This document shows, piece by piece, positions 32,199 to 42,034 of a stretch of 64,000 nucleotides of DNA. Position 1 is the stretch's first letter; each line of letters starts with the position of its first letter. The notes beneath the pieces are model-generated. The model did not search any database. It was not told the DNA's origin and saw nothing but the letters and a program-made list of their open reading frames with translations. This DNA is from Nocardioides dokdonensis FR1436 (GTDB taxonomy: Bacteria; Actinomycetota; Actinomycetes; Propionibacteriales; Nocardioidaceae). The translations under genes and the position numbers were made by a program. The stretch is from contig NZ_CP015079.1 of NCBI RefSeq assembly GCF_001653335.1, positions 682,001 to 746,000 on the forward strand, read 5' to 3'.

Positions 32199-32861
32199 TC
32201 AGGGCGCCAGGCGCTCGACGTCCCAGCCGGCGCCCGAGCGGCGGTAGACCAGCCGGTCGTGCATCCGGCTGGGGCGGCCCTGCCAGAACTCCACGACCTC
32301 GGGCCGCACGACGTACCCGCCCCACTCCTGGGGCACCGGCACGTCACCTCCGGCGAAGCGCTCCTCGGCGGCGGCGTACGACGCCGCGAGCTCCTCGCGC
32401 CCGGCCACGACACAGGACTGCGCCGAGGCCCAGGCGCCGAGCTGGGAGCCCCGGGGCCGCTGCGCGAAGTAGCCGGCCACCGCGTCGCGGGAGAGCACCT
32501 CGACGACCCCCTCGACCCGCACCTGCCGCTCGAGGGGGTGCCAGGGGAACAGCAGCGAGCAGCGCGGGTTCTCGGCGAGCTCGCGACCCTTGCGCGACCC
32601 GTGGTTGGTGAAGAACACGAACCCGTCGGCCCCTCCCGAGGAGAGCCCCTTGAGCAGCACCGTGCGCACCGACGGCACCCCGGCCGCGGACGCCGTCGCC
32701 ACCACCATCGCGTTCGGCTCGTGCAGGCCCGCCGCGCGCGCCTCCTCGAACCAGCGTCCGAACATCTGCATCGCGTCCGGGGCCAGGTCCGCCTCGCTGA
32801 GCCCCGCGGCGGCGTACTCGTGGCGCAGCCTGCGCAGCGCGTCTTCGGTGGGGATCGACAT
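32199..32861 (-). CDS. pdxH: Pyridoxamine 5'-phosphate oxidase
   Basis: A 220-residue FMN-dependent oxidase. [22 protein letters not shown] and [20 protein letters not shown] are the FMN-binding core. [14 protein letters not shown] and [15 protein letters not shown] follow, and the C-terminal [12 protein letters not shown] contacts substrate and FMN. It makes pyridoxal 5'-phosphate from pyridoxine or pyridoxamine phosphate. It is divergent from citrate synthase, an arrangement common in actinobacteria, with a 126-bp shared promoter region. Confidence 0.95.
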   Translation of the reverse strand: MSIPTEDALRRLRHEYAAAGLSEADLAPDAMQMFGRWFEEARAAGLHEPNAMVVATASAAGVPSVRTVLLKGLSSGGADGFVFFTNHGSRKGRELAENPRCSLLFPWHPLERQVRVEGVVEVLSRDAVAGYFAQRPRGSQLGAWASAQSCVVAGREELAASYAAAEERFAGGDVPVPQEWGGYVVRPEVVEFWQGRPSRMHDRLVYRRSGAGWDVERLAP

Positions 32862-32987
32862 GCCCTCACGGTAGCCACCGGGGAGCCCCACCCCACGGGG
32901 TTCTGGAACGCGGGCTGCCGTCCCGCGAGCAGGACTGACACAATGCGACGGTTTGGACGCTGCCGCACACGACACAGGAGTCATGCG

Positions 32988-34091
32988 ATGACCGAGGTAC
33001 ACCACGGACTGGAAGGCGTCGTCGCCTTCGAGACGGAGATCGCCGAGCCCGACAAGGAGGGATCCGCGCTCCGCTACCGCGGTGTCGACATCGAGGACAT
33101 CGTCGGCCGGGTCCCGTTCGAGAACGTCTGGGGCCTGCTGATCGACGGCGCCTACACCCCGGGCCTGGAGCCCGCCGAGCCCTTCAACCTGCCGGTGCAC
33201 ACCGGTGACGTGCGCGTGGACGTGCAGGCCGCGGTCGCGATGCTCGCGCCGGCCTTCGGCTTCGGCCAGACCTACGACATCTCCGACGAGCAGGCGCGCG
33301 AGGACATCGGCCGCCTCGCCGTCATGGTGCTCTCGTACGCCGCCCAGTCGGCGCGTGGCCTCAACCAGGCCATCGTCCCCCAGAAGACCGTCGACGAGGG
33401 CGCGACCCTGGCCGAGAAGTTCCTGATCCGCTGGAAGGGCGAGGCCGACCCCAAGCACGTCAAGGCCATCGACGCCTACTGGAGCAGCGCTGCCGAGCAC
33501 GGCATGAACGCCTCCACCTTCACCGCGCGCGTCATCACCTCCACCGGTGCCGACGTGGCCGCCGCCTTCTCCGGCGCCATCGGCGCGATGTCCGGCCCGC
33601 TCCACGGCGGCGCCCCGAGCCGCGTGCTCGGGATGATCTCCGACGTCGAGGAGTCCGGCGACGCCGAGACCTACGTCAAGGGCCTGCTCGACCGTGGCGA
33701 CCGGCTGATGGGCTTCGGTCACCGCGTCTACCGCGCCGAGGACCCCCGCGCCCGGGTGCTGCGTCGCACCGCCAAGGAGCTCAACGCCCCGCGCTACGCG
33801 GTCGCCGAGGCCCTGGAGAAGGCCGCCCTCAAGGAGCTGCGCGAGCGTCGCCCCGACCGCGTCCTCGAGACCAACGTGGAGTTCTGGGCCGCGATCGTCC
33901 TCGACTTCGCCGAGGTGCCGCCGCACATGTTCACCTCCATGTTCACCTGTGCGCGCACCGGTGGCTGGTCGGCGCACATCCTCGAGCAGAAGCGCACCGG
34001 CCGCCTGATCCGCCCGTCCGCGATCTACACCGGCCCGGGCGCGCGCCCGGCCTCGGAGATCTCGGGCTGGCAGGAGGCCTGGGGCGCCTGA
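32988..34091 (+). CDS. Citrate synthase (short, type 2-like)
   Basis: A 367-residue citrate synthase from the ATG at 32988, with AGGAG seven bases upstream. [20 protein letters not shown] starts the large domain. Active-site blocks are [28 protein letters not shown] and the late [12 protein letters not shown]. It condenses acetyl-CoA and oxaloacetate to citrate. The sequence resembles the second mycobacterial citrate synthase (CitA) rather than GltA. A long upstream in-frame extension runs antisense to pdxH and is rejected. A GC-rich hairpin follows the stop. Confidence 0.95.
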   Translation: MTEVHHGLEGVVAFETEIAEPDKEGSALRYRGVDIEDIVGRVPFENVWGLLIDGAYTPGLEPAEPFNLPVHTGDVRVDVQAAVAMLAPAFGFGQTYDISDEQAREDIGRLAVMVLSYAAQSARGLNQAIVPQKTVDEGATLAEKFLIRWKGEADPKHVKAIDAYWSSAAEHGMNASTFTARVITSTGADVAAAFSGAIGAMSGPLHGGAPSRVLGMISDVEESGDAETYVKGLLDRGDRLMGFGHRVYRAEDPRARVLRRTAKELNAPRYAVAEALEKAALKELRERRPDRVLETNVEFWAAIVLDFAEVPPHMFTSMFTCARTGGWSAHILEQKRTGRLIRPSAIYTGPGARPASEISGWQEAWGA

Positions 34092-34112
34092 GTCCCCTCG
34101 GCACCGCACGAC

Positions 34113-34147
34113 CGGCCGGCCCCCTCCCTCCTGGAGCGGGCCGGCCG
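34113..34147 (+). terminator. Hairpin terminator after citrate synthase
   Basis: A perfect 10-bp stem CGGCCGGCCC/GGGCCGGCCG with a 15-base loop, starting 21 bp after the stop codon. There is no U tract, as is common for actinobacterial terminators. It lies before the start of the next gene. Confidence 0.55.
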
Positions 34148-34199
34148 TCCTGCGCCTGGGGCTCGCAAGCGGCGCCGTCATGACCTAAGGTCGAGGGCC

Positions 34200-34805
34200 A
34201 TGACGAGCTCCGCAGCTGTCCGACTATGGGACGCCGAAGCACCGGCCTTCGACCTGGCCGCCGACCACGGGTTGCTCGACCCCGCGGTCCGGGCCGCCTG
34301 GTCGCGACTGATGGGCGACCTGCTGCCCCCGCCCTGCAGCCGGGTGGCGGACCTCGGCTGCGGCACCGGCACCCTGGCGCTGCTGCTGGCCGAGCACGGG
34401 CACGTCGTCGACGGTCTCGACTTCTCCCCCGAGATGGTCGCCCGCGCCCTGGCCAAGACCGCCCACGAGCGCGACGTCAACGTCATCGAGGCCGACGCCT
34501 ACGACCCCCCGCTGTGCGCGGGCGAGTACGACGTCGTGCTCTCGCGCCACGTCCTGTGGGCGATGCCCGACCCGGTCGAGGCGCTGCGCCGCTGGTCGGC
34601 GCTGCTGCAGCCGGGCGGTCGCCTGGTGCTCGTCGAGGGTCACTGGTCGCAGGGCGACGGCACCCGGGGCGGCCTGACCGCCCACGAGGTCGTGGACGCC
34701 CTCGCCTCGATCGGGCGCACCGGCACCGTGCACCCGCTGCCCGACCCCACGCTGTGGGGCAAGGAGATCGACGACGAGCGCTACGCCGTCGTCAGCCCGG
34801 CCTGA
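34200..34805 (+). CDS. Class I SAM-dependent methyltransferase
   Basis: A 201-residue methyltransferase. The AdoMet loop is VADLGCGTGTLALLLAEHG, followed by VDGLDFSPEMVARAL (motif II) and DVVLSRHVLWAMPDPVEAL (motif IV). LLQPGGRLVLVEGHW forms strand five. These match the Ubi/Coq-like and small-molecule methyltransferases. There is no linked pathway, so the substrate is unknown. The stop codon lies in the first copy of a 14-bp tandem repeat. Confidence 0.88.
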   Translation: MTSSAAVRLWDAEAPAFDLAADHGLLDPAVRAAWSRLMGDLLPPPCSRVADLGCGTGTLALLLAEHGHVVDGLDFSPEMVARALAKTAHERDVNVIEADAYDPPLCAGEYDVVLSRHVLWAMPDPVEALRRWSALLQPGGRLVLVEGHWSQGDGTRGGLTAHEVVDALASIGRTGTVHPLPDPTLWGKEIDDERYAVVSPA

Positions 34806-34823
34806 TCAACCCGGCCTGATCAA
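34796..34823. repeat. 14-bp tandem duplication across two convergent stop codons
   Basis: CCCGGCCTGATCAA occurs twice in direct succession. Each copy holds TGATCA, which provides a stop on both strands. The plus-strand methyltransferase stops in the first copy and the minus-strand NTF2-like gene stops in the second. It looks like a recent slippage duplication. Confidence 0.85.
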
Positions 34824-35248
34824 CCCAGCGTGACCAGCAGCTCCCGGCTGTGGGTGACCGGCTGGGTGCCGGTGAAGAGCTCGAAGCGCCATCTGCGGCG
34901 GTGCCGGCTCAGGATGCCCGACAGCTGCAGCCGCACGCACTCCCGGAGTCCGTCGGGGTAGTCGAGGACCGCCTCGGCGTCGGAGACGAACCACATCACG
35001 TCGCCGCGCCGCCGGGACCAGGTCTCGCCGACCTCCCAGCCCAGGGTGCAGGTCTCCTCGAACACCTCGGCCAGGAACAGCCGCAGCTCCTCGGTCCCGT
35101 GGGCGTGCTCACCGAGGTCGTCGCCGTAGACCGCGCCCTCCGGGGAGAAGCACGCGACGGCTCCGTCGACGTCGCGGGCCCGGAACCGCTCGGAGAGCCG
35201 GTCGAGGGCGGCGACGACGATCTGCTGCTGGACGTCCGACGTGCTCAC
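34820..35248 (-). CDS. NTF2-like/SnoaL-like protein
   Basis: A 142-residue protein from a GTG start with the cone-shaped NTF2-like pattern. A first helix, LDRLSERFRARDVDGAVACF, precedes SPEGAVYG. A mid segment HGTEELRLFLAEVF and beta strands to the end follow. Members include nuclear transport factor 2-like binding proteins, cyclases and ketosteroid isomerases. Catalytic residues cannot be assigned here. It converges on the methyltransferase gene. Confidence 0.75.
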   Translation of the reverse strand: MSTSDVQQQIVVAALDRLSERFRARDVDGAVACFSPEGAVYGDDLGEHAHGTEELRLFLAEVFEETCTLGWEVGETWSRRRGDVMWFVSDAEAVLDYPDGLRECVRLQLSGILSRHRRRWRFELFTGTQPVTHSRELLVTLG

Positions 35249-35270
35249 GACCCCTCAACGACGCGGCGGT

Positions 35271-35292
35271 CCCGGGGGTACGCACCCCCGGG
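35271..35292. terminator. Hairpin between GNAT and NTF2-like genes
   Basis: A perfect 9-bp stem CCCGGGGGT/ACCCCCGGG with loop ACGC, about 10 bp after the GNAT stop in the minus direction. No U tract is present. It probably separates the two minus-strand transcripts. Confidence 0.5.
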
Positions 35293-35301
35293 GGCGGGTG
35301 C

Positions 35302-35788
35302 TCACAAGCGCTTGCCGAAGCAGCGCGACAGCGGTGCGTCCTTGTAGTACCCGAAGCCCGGCACCGGCGCGTAGCCCGAGGACGTGTACAGCGCGATCGC
35401 CTCCGGCTGCATCGTCCCGGTCTCCAGCACCACCGCCTGGGCGCCCGCCTCGGCGGCGCTGCGCTCGAGGTGCGCGAGCACCAGCCGCGCGAGCCCGCGC
35501 CGCTGCGCCCGTGGAGCGACGTACATCCGCTTGATCTCGACGGTCACCAGGCCTGGGAAGGCGCCGACGACGGTACGCCGCCACGCCCCGGTCGCGACCG
35601 GCTCACCGTCGAGACGGCCGACGTAGAAGCTGCCGGTGGGTGGCTCGAACATGGCCGGGTCCAGCGGCGTCTCGTCCGGACCGCCGTAGCGCTCGGTGTA
35701 GAAGGCCTGGACCTCGGTGACCAGCCGGGTCACGTCGGGGTGGCCGAAACCGACCCGCTCCAGCTCCCACCCCGTCCCGCGGGGCTCC

Positions 35789-35817
<29 letters not shown>
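35302..35817 (-). CDS. GNAT-family N-acetyltransferase
   Basis: A 171-residue GNAT protein. The cofactor segment is KRMYVAPRAQRRGLARLVLAHL with the RRGLA core. It is followed by AQAVVLETGTMQPEAIALY and the C-terminal GYAPVPGFGYYKD, as in the MarR-linked or PhnO-like GNAT group. The GTG start at 35817 overlaps the end of the upstream zinc-ribbon membrane-protein gene by 29 bp. A GTG nine bases on would reduce that overlap. The substrate is unknown. Confidence 0.88.
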
Positions 35818-37436
<1,619 letters not shown>

Positions 37437-37445
37437 TCCCGGCCG

Positions 37446-37784
37446 CTAGTCCAGGCCGGGACCGACCAGGATCGCGGCCAGCTCGGTGAGCCCCACCAGC
37501 ACGACGGTGCCGGCCAGCAGGAGCGTGACCCGCCCACCGCGGTGGGCGGGCTCGGCCACCGGGTGCGTGCGCCGGGTGCGGTAGCGGGCCACGCCCTCGA
37601 GGGCGACCCATCCGCCCAGGACCAGCCCGGCCAGCGCCACCACGCCCACCCCGGCACCCAGACGTCCGACGGTGAGCCTGGCCACGACCATCGCGCCCAG
37701 CACCACCGACAGCGCGGTGCGCTGCCAGGCGAGGGCGGTGCGCTCGTTGGCCAGGCCGGGGGACTCGCCACCGTGGGACGTCAC
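37446..37784 (-). CDS. DUF202 membrane protein
   Basis: A 112-residue protein. GLANERTALAWQRTALS is the DUF202 signature, followed by three membrane helices at about 25-43, 45-64 and 88-110. The family (YidH-like) is of unknown function; some eukaryotic members are part of vacuolar transporter chaperones. It is the second of two DUF202 genes in a row, 10 bp apart, downstream of a macro-domain gene. Confidence 0.88.
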   Translation of the reverse strand: MTSHGGESPGLANERTALAWQRTALSVVLGAMVVARLTVGRLGAGVGVVALAGLVLGGWVALEGVARYRTRRTHPVAEPAHRGGRVTLLLAGTVVLVGLTELAAILVGPGLD

Positions 37785-37794
37785 AGCGCCCTCG

Positions 37795-38169
37795 TCACAG
37801 GAGCAGGGCCAGCACCGCGGCCACGGCGACCACCGCGACCCCGAAGACCATCAACCCGCCGGCCGACGGCAGCGCGACCCCGCGCCGCATCGCCCGCTCC
37901 GAGCGCGCCCACCGGACCCAGGCGAGCACCGCGAACGCCAGCCCCGCGCCGACGAGCAGCACGCTCAGACCGCGCTGCAGCGCGGGCGCGGCGTCGAGCT
38001 CGATGACGTCGACCGCGACCCCGGCCGCGACCAGGGCCAGGGCGGTGCGGATCCAGGCCAGGAAGGTGCGCTCGTTGGCGAAGCTGAAGCGGTGGTCGGG
38101 CTCGTGGCCGCCGTCGTAGACCCAGCCCGGCCAGCGACCCCGACCCCCTGCTGCGCGTCGCCTCGTCAC
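37795..38169 (-). CDS. DUF202 membrane protein, YidH type
   Basis: A 124-residue protein from a GTG overlapping the macro-domain stop by 4 bp. RFSFANERTFLAWIRTALAL is the DUF202 signature, with conserved Asn-Glu-Arg and Trp-Ile-Arg. Three membrane helices follow, the last at the extreme C-terminus. It likely works with the second DUF202 protein encoded next, perhaps as a hetero-oligomer. The function is not known. Confidence 0.9.
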   Translation of the reverse strand: MTRRRAAGGRGRWPGWVYDGGHEPDHRFSFANERTFLAWIRTALALVAAGVAVDVIELDAAPALQRGLSVLLVGAGLAFAVLAWVRWARSERAMRRGVALPSAGGLMVFGVAVVAVAAVLALLL

Positions 38170-38657
38170 AGCGCCGCGCTGACGACGTCGTACGACGCCG
38201 GGCTGAACGCCACGAAGCGCGCCTCGCCCACGTCGGTGTCGGTGGTCCGGAACGCCTCGAGCGCCGCGGTGACAGAGTCGGAGACCGACCAGCCGTAGAC
38301 CCCGGCGCCGACCAGGGGCAGCGCCATCGTGCGGGCGCCGAGCTCGTCCGCGACCTCCAGCGCGCGGGCGTAGCAGGAGACCAGCAGCGAGCGGTCGTCC
38401 TCACCGGCGTGGCGGTTCGGCCCCACCACGTGCACCACCCAGCGTGCCGGCAGGTCCCCGGCGGTGGTCCACCCGGCGTCACCGGTGGCCAGGCCGCGGG
38501 GGAAGCGGCGACGGCAGTCCTCCAGGACGGCCGGGCCGCCGGCGGCGTGGATGGCGCCGTCGACTCCCCCGCCGCCGCGCATCCGGCGGTTGGCGGCGTT
38601 CACGACCGCGTCGACCTGCTGGGTGGTGATGTCGCCGTGGACGACGGTGATGTCCAC
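38166..38657 (-). CDS. Macro-domain ADP-ribose-binding protein
   Basis: A 163-residue macro-domain protein from a GTG with AGGAGGA upstream. VVHGDITTQQVDAVVNAANR and GGGGVDGAIHAAGG form the ADP-ribose pocket, and LPLVGAGVYGWS the distal phosphate loop. This matches the MacroD/YmdB type, which hydrolyses O-acetyl-ADP-ribose or removes ADP-ribose from proteins. A sirtuin that produces O-acetyl-ADP-ribose is encoded 18 kb away. It sits between topoisomerase IB and two DUF202 genes. Confidence 0.93.
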   Translation of the reverse strand: MDITVVHGDITTQQVDAVVNAANRRMRGGGGVDGAIHAAGGPAVLEDCRRRFPRGLATGDAGWTTAGDLPARWVVHVVGPNRHAGEDDRSLLVSCYARALEVADELGARTMALPLVGAGVYGWSVSDSVTAALEAFRTTDTDVGEARFVAFSPASYDVVSAAL

Positions 38658-38668
38658 TCGGGTCCTCC

Positions 38669-39673
38669 TCAGGAGTCGCGGATGAGCCGCAGCGTGGCGC
38701 GCTCCAGGGCGGCCTGGCGCTGGTCGGGGGTGTCGTGGTGCAGGCGGGTGGTGCCGTGGATGGTGCGGCCCTCCTCGTAGGCCTCGACCACGCGCGGGTC
38801 GACGTACGACGAGCGGGCCAGGGTGGGGGTGTTGCCCAGGAAGCCGGAGACCTCGGTCATCGCCGCCGACACCGCCCGCTTGCGCGAGGCCTGCGTCTCG
38901 CCGTGCTCGGTGGTGCTCGCCAGGGCCGCGGCGGCCAGCACGGTCGCGTGCCACGTGCGGAAGTCCTTGGCCGTGGCCTCCAGCCCCGTCGAGGCGCGCA
39001 CGTACTCGTTGACGAGGTCGGGCAGCACCGACCGCCACGAGCGGCCCTCCTTGAACGACAGCAGCCGCAGGTCGCCGCCGCGGCGTCGGCGCATGACCTC
39101 GAGGGCCTCGATCACGGTCACGTCGTCGATCTCGATGCGGTGGTCCACCCCGGACTTGCCGGTGAAGGTGAACACCAGCCGGTCCTGGCGCCGGCGCACG
39201 TGGCGCCGCTCGAGCGTGGTCAGGCCGAAGGAGCCGTTCTCGTCGGCGTAGACGTCGTTGCCGATGCGGAAGTAGCCCAGGTCGAGCAGCCGCACGGCCG
39301 CCGCGCAGGCACGCTCCATCGGCATCCCCTCCTGGCCGAGGTCGCGCACCACGAGCTCGCGCGCCCGGGAGAGCGCCTTGCCGAACTCCAGCATCCGGTC
39401 GAACTTCTCCGCGTCGCGCTTCTCGCGCCAGGCCGGGTGGTAGAGGTACTGGCGGCGCCCGGCGTCGTCGGTGCCGACCGCCTGCAGGTGGCCGTTCTCG
39501 TGCGGGGTGACCCACACGTCCTTCCAGGCCGGGGGGATCACCAGGTCGCGCACCCGCTGCGCGTCCTCCTCGGGCAGCCGGTCGCCGCCCCCGTCGAGAT
39601 AGACGAACCCGCGGCCGGCCCGGCGCCGGGTCCACCCGGGCTGGTCGGGAGAGGTCCTGCGCAGCCGCACCAT
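38669..39673 (-). CDS. DNA topoisomerase IB
   Basis: A 334-residue poxvirus-like type IB topoisomerase. RGFVYLDGGGDRLPEEDAQR starts the N-terminal domain. RLLDLGYFRIGNDVYADENG and TFTGKSGVDHRIEIDD lead to the catalytic core, where ATAKDFRTWHATVLAA holds the active Arg and His. The nucleophile is Tyr290 in LARSSYVDPRVVEAY. It relaxes supercoils through a 3'-phosphotyrosyl intermediate and needs no ATP. Length equals other bacterial TopIB proteins. The macro-domain gene begins 11 bp after its stop. Confidence 0.95.
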   Translation of the reverse strand: MVRLRRTSPDQPGWTRRRAGRGFVYLDGGGDRLPEEDAQRVRDLVIPPAWKDVWVTPHENGHLQAVGTDDAGRRQYLYHPAWREKRDAEKFDRMLEFGKALSRARELVVRDLGQEGMPMERACAAAVRLLDLGYFRIGNDVYADENGSFGLTTLERRHVRRRQDRLVFTFTGKSGVDHRIEIDDVTVIEALEVMRRRRGGDLRLLSFKEGRSWRSVLPDLVNEYVRASTGLEATAKDFRTWHATVLAAAALASTTEHGETQASRKRAVSAAMTEVSGFLGNTPTLARSSYVDPRVVEAYEEGRTIHGTTRLHHDTPDQRQAALERATLRLIRDS

Positions 39674-39686
39674 GCGCGCAACCTAG

Positions 39687-40727
39687 TCAGCGTCGCGTCC
39701 GCCCACCATCACCCGCACGGCGGACGGCGCGCACGAGCAGCCACCCGGCCAGCAGGATCGCGGTCAGGGCGCCGAGCAGCCAGCTGAGCGGGACCGTGCG
39801 CAGCCCCTCGTCCGCCGGTGCGGGCGGGGCGACCTCGGTGTCCGGCGCCGCCGGCGCCGTGGCCGTGCCGGTCGGCTCGCTCGGCGCCGGGGCCAGGGCC
39901 TCCTGCAGGTCGGCGGGCAGGGGCACCTCGAGGACGTCGCTGAACTGGCCCTCGGTGCTCACCAGCACCCGCCCGTCGCCGGTGACGGCGATCCCCTCAC
40001 CCTGCTGCTGGTCGGGCAGGTCGAGCTCCCCGACCGAGCGCAGGGAGGGCCAGGCGTAGACCTCGGCCCGACCGTAGTCACGCACGACCAGGTGGCGACC
40101 GTCGGGGAAGAACGCACCGTCGGTGGCGATCGGCAGCACCCCGCCCACCTCGCGCAGCTCGTTGGGCCGGTCGGGGTCCAGGCGCGCCGGAGCCTCGTAG
40201 AGGGTGCCGCCGAAGAAGCTCTTGCTGGCCACGTAGAGCCGCCCGGTGCGCGGGTGCGCCACCAGGGTCTCGGCGTCACGGGCGCCCCCCGGGTAGACCA
40301 GCTCGTACGTCGCACCCGCGGCCTCGGCACCGGCGTCGATCGGCCCGCGGCCCACCGGCACCCGGGCCACGGAGACCGAGTCGCGCGCCGCGGCGTTGTC
40401 GCCGATGTCGCCGACCCAGACCTGCCCCGGGCCGGCCGGGGCCAGCGCCTCCACGTCGACCGGGGAGTCCGACCACGTGGTGACCCCGACCGTGCGTCCC
40501 TCGGGGCCCACGGCGAAGACCCGCCCGGTGTCGCCCGAGTCGTTGGTGGTCACGACCAGCCCGTCGGTGACGACCAGGCCGCTGGACTCCAGCACCTCCG
40601 GGTCGGCGAAGGTGAGGACGACGTCGGCGCCGTCCCCGGTCGCGGCGTGGGCGGCGTACCCGACGACGAACGGCAGGGCCAGCGCGAGCGCGACCAGCGG
40701 CCCGCGCAGGCGTTCAGGCACCCGCAT
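39687..40727 (-). CDS. Membrane-anchored beta-propeller-like protein
   Basis: A 346-residue protein. An N-terminal signal anchor (VALALALPFVVGYAAHA, 11-28) is followed by repeated beta-strand blocks such as SGLVVTDGLVVTTNDSGDTG, QVWVGDIGDNAA and HLVVRDYGRAEVYAW. An Ala/Pro-rich linker leads to a C-terminal helix (WLLGALTAILLAGWLLV) and a basic tail. This predicts an extracytoplasmic propeller tied to the membrane at both ends. No enzymatic motif is seen. The start overlaps the preceding methyltransferase gene by 14 bp. Confidence 0.7.
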   Translation of the reverse strand: MRVPERLRGPLVALALALPFVVGYAAHAATGDGADVVLTFADPEVLESSGLVVTDGLVVTTNDSGDTGRVFAVGPEGRTVGVTTWSDSPVDVEALAPAGPGQVWVGDIGDNAAARDSVSVARVPVGRGPIDAGAEAAGATYELVYPGGARDAETLVAHPRTGRLYVASKSFFGGTLYEAPARLDPDRPNELREVGGVLPIATDGAFFPDGRHLVVRDYGRAEVYAWPSLRSVGELDLPDQQQGEGIAVTGDGRVLVSTEGQFSDVLEVPLPADLQEALAPAPSEPTGTATAPAAPDTEVAPPAPADEGLRTVPLSWLLGALTAILLAGWLLVRAVRRAGDGGRTRR

Positions 40728-41934
40728 CCTGCTGCTCCAGGAGCACCGCCAGTCGGGGGGTGAGCGACCAGGTGCCGACCAGGTCCTCGTACTCGCTGCG
40801 CTGTGCGCCGCCGCGCGCCGGCGCCCCGGTGCGGGTGGCGCGCAGGAGCGTGTTGCGCGGGGTGTGCTGGCTCTCGACGAACTGCACGACGTCGACCTTG
40901 TAGCCCTCCAGCCGCATCAGCGAGGCCCGCAGCGCGTCGGTGAGGGTGTCGGCGAAGCGCTCGCGCAGGATGCCGTGCCGGGTCAGTGCGGCGTACGGCG
41001 ACGGCGCGGGCACCCGGCGCAGCTGGGCGGCGACGTCGTGGTGGCAGCAGGGCGCCGCGAGCACGACCGGCGCCTGCCAGGCGACGGCTCGGGCGAGCGC
41101 CTCGTCGGTGGCGGTGTCGCAGGCGTGCAGGGCGAGCACAACCTCGGGGGCGGGGTCCACGACGGCGTCGGTGATGGTGCCGACGACGAAGCGGGCGTCG
41201 GCGCCGAGCCGGGTCGCCACCGCGCTGTTGTGCTCACGCGACTGCTCCTTGACGTCGACCCCGGTCATCGCGACCGGCAGCCCGCGCACGTGGCTGAGGA
41301 ACCGTTGGGCGGCGAAGGTGAGGTAGGCGTTGCCGCAGCCCAGGTCGACCACGCGCAGCGGCTCGGCCTCGGTGGGTCGGCGCAGGTGCCCCTTCTCGAC
41401 GGCCTCCACCACGGTGGTGTCGAGCAGCCGGAGGAACTCCTCGACCTGGCGGTACTTCGCCTGCCGGCTCGGCTTGAGCCGGCCCTGCGCATCGGTGAGG
41501 CCGAGCTCGCGGAACAGCGGGTCGTCCTCTGGGAGCAGCCGCTCCTTGTCGCGGTCGTGGCCTCGGGTGACCTCGACCGGCCGGGCCCGGTCGCTGGTGT
41601 GCACCAGCGCCTCGCCCTTCTTGGTCACCCGCAGCTGGTGGCTCTGGGTGGTGGTCTCGACGTGCCAGTTGCCGAACGCGTCGCCGAGCAGCGCGTCCAC
41701 GGCCGCCCCGGCCGCGGTGCCGACGGCGTGGTTCGCGGTGTGCGCCTGCTGCTCGTCGTACGACGTCACCTGCAGGTGGCGACCGGCCTTCAGGTCCACG
41801 TAGCGCAGCTCCACGCGCCGCCACTGCGGGGCGCGGCTCCTCTGCCGCCCCGAGGCCACCGCCCGCACGAGCGTGTCGGGATCCAGCAGGTGGGGGCGCA
41901 GGCGGTCGAGACCGTCGAGCAGGGGCTCGCTCAT
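40714..41934 (-). CDS. SAM-dependent methyltransferase (METTL25/GSTCD-like)
   Basis: A 406-residue protein. The AdoMet loop is VVDLGCGNAYLTFAAQRFL. VLALHACDTATDEAL and VLAAPCCHHDVAAQL are the diagnostic blocks of this group, seen also in eukaryotic METTL25 and GSTCD-type proteins. An N-terminal domain of about 170 residues with KYRQVEEFLRLLD leads into it. The substrate is unknown; related proteins are thought to act on RNA or protein. It follows a 30-residue membrane-protein gene by 7 bp and overlaps the next gene. Confidence 0.85.
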   Translation of the reverse strand: MSEPLLDGLDRLRPHLLDPDTLVRAVASGRQRSRAPQWRRVELRYVDLKAGRHLQVTSYDEQQAHTANHAVGTAAGAAVDALLGDAFGNWHVETTTQSHQLRVTKKGEALVHTSDRARPVEVTRGHDRDKERLLPEDDPLFRELGLTDAQGRLKPSRQAKYRQVEEFLRLLDTTVVEAVEKGHLRRPTEAEPLRVVDLGCGNAYLTFAAQRFLSHVRGLPVAMTGVDVKEQSREHNSAVATRLGADARFVVGTITDAVVDPAPEVVLALHACDTATDEALARAVAWQAPVVLAAPCCHHDVAAQLRRVPAPSPYAALTRHGILRERFADTLTDALRASLMRLEGYKVDVVQFVESQHTPRNTLLRATRTGAPARGGAQRSEYEDLVGTWSLTPRLAVLLEQQDAGA

Positions 41935-41941
41935 CGCGCGC

Positions 41942-42034
41942 TCACACCAGTGCGGCGATCAGGACGAGCAGCAGCAGCAGGCCGAGCGCCACCGGGATGA
42001 TCAGGCGTCGCTGCTGCGGTTTCAGCGGGCTCAT
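41942..42034 (-). CDS. 30-residue single-helix membrane protein
   Basis: ATG at 42034 overlaps the stop of the FAD/Fe-S oxidase gene by 4 bp (ATGA), and the frame ends 7 bp before the methyltransferase start. The product has a short basic N-terminus, MSPLKPQQRRL, and then one hydrophobic helix, IIPVALGLLLLLVLIAALV, to the end. The coupled start, tight packing and sensible membrane topology argue that it is real. The function is unknown; it may assist a membrane-associated neighbour. Confidence 0.6.
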   Translation of the reverse strand: MSPLKPQQRRLIIPVALGLLLLLVLIAALV

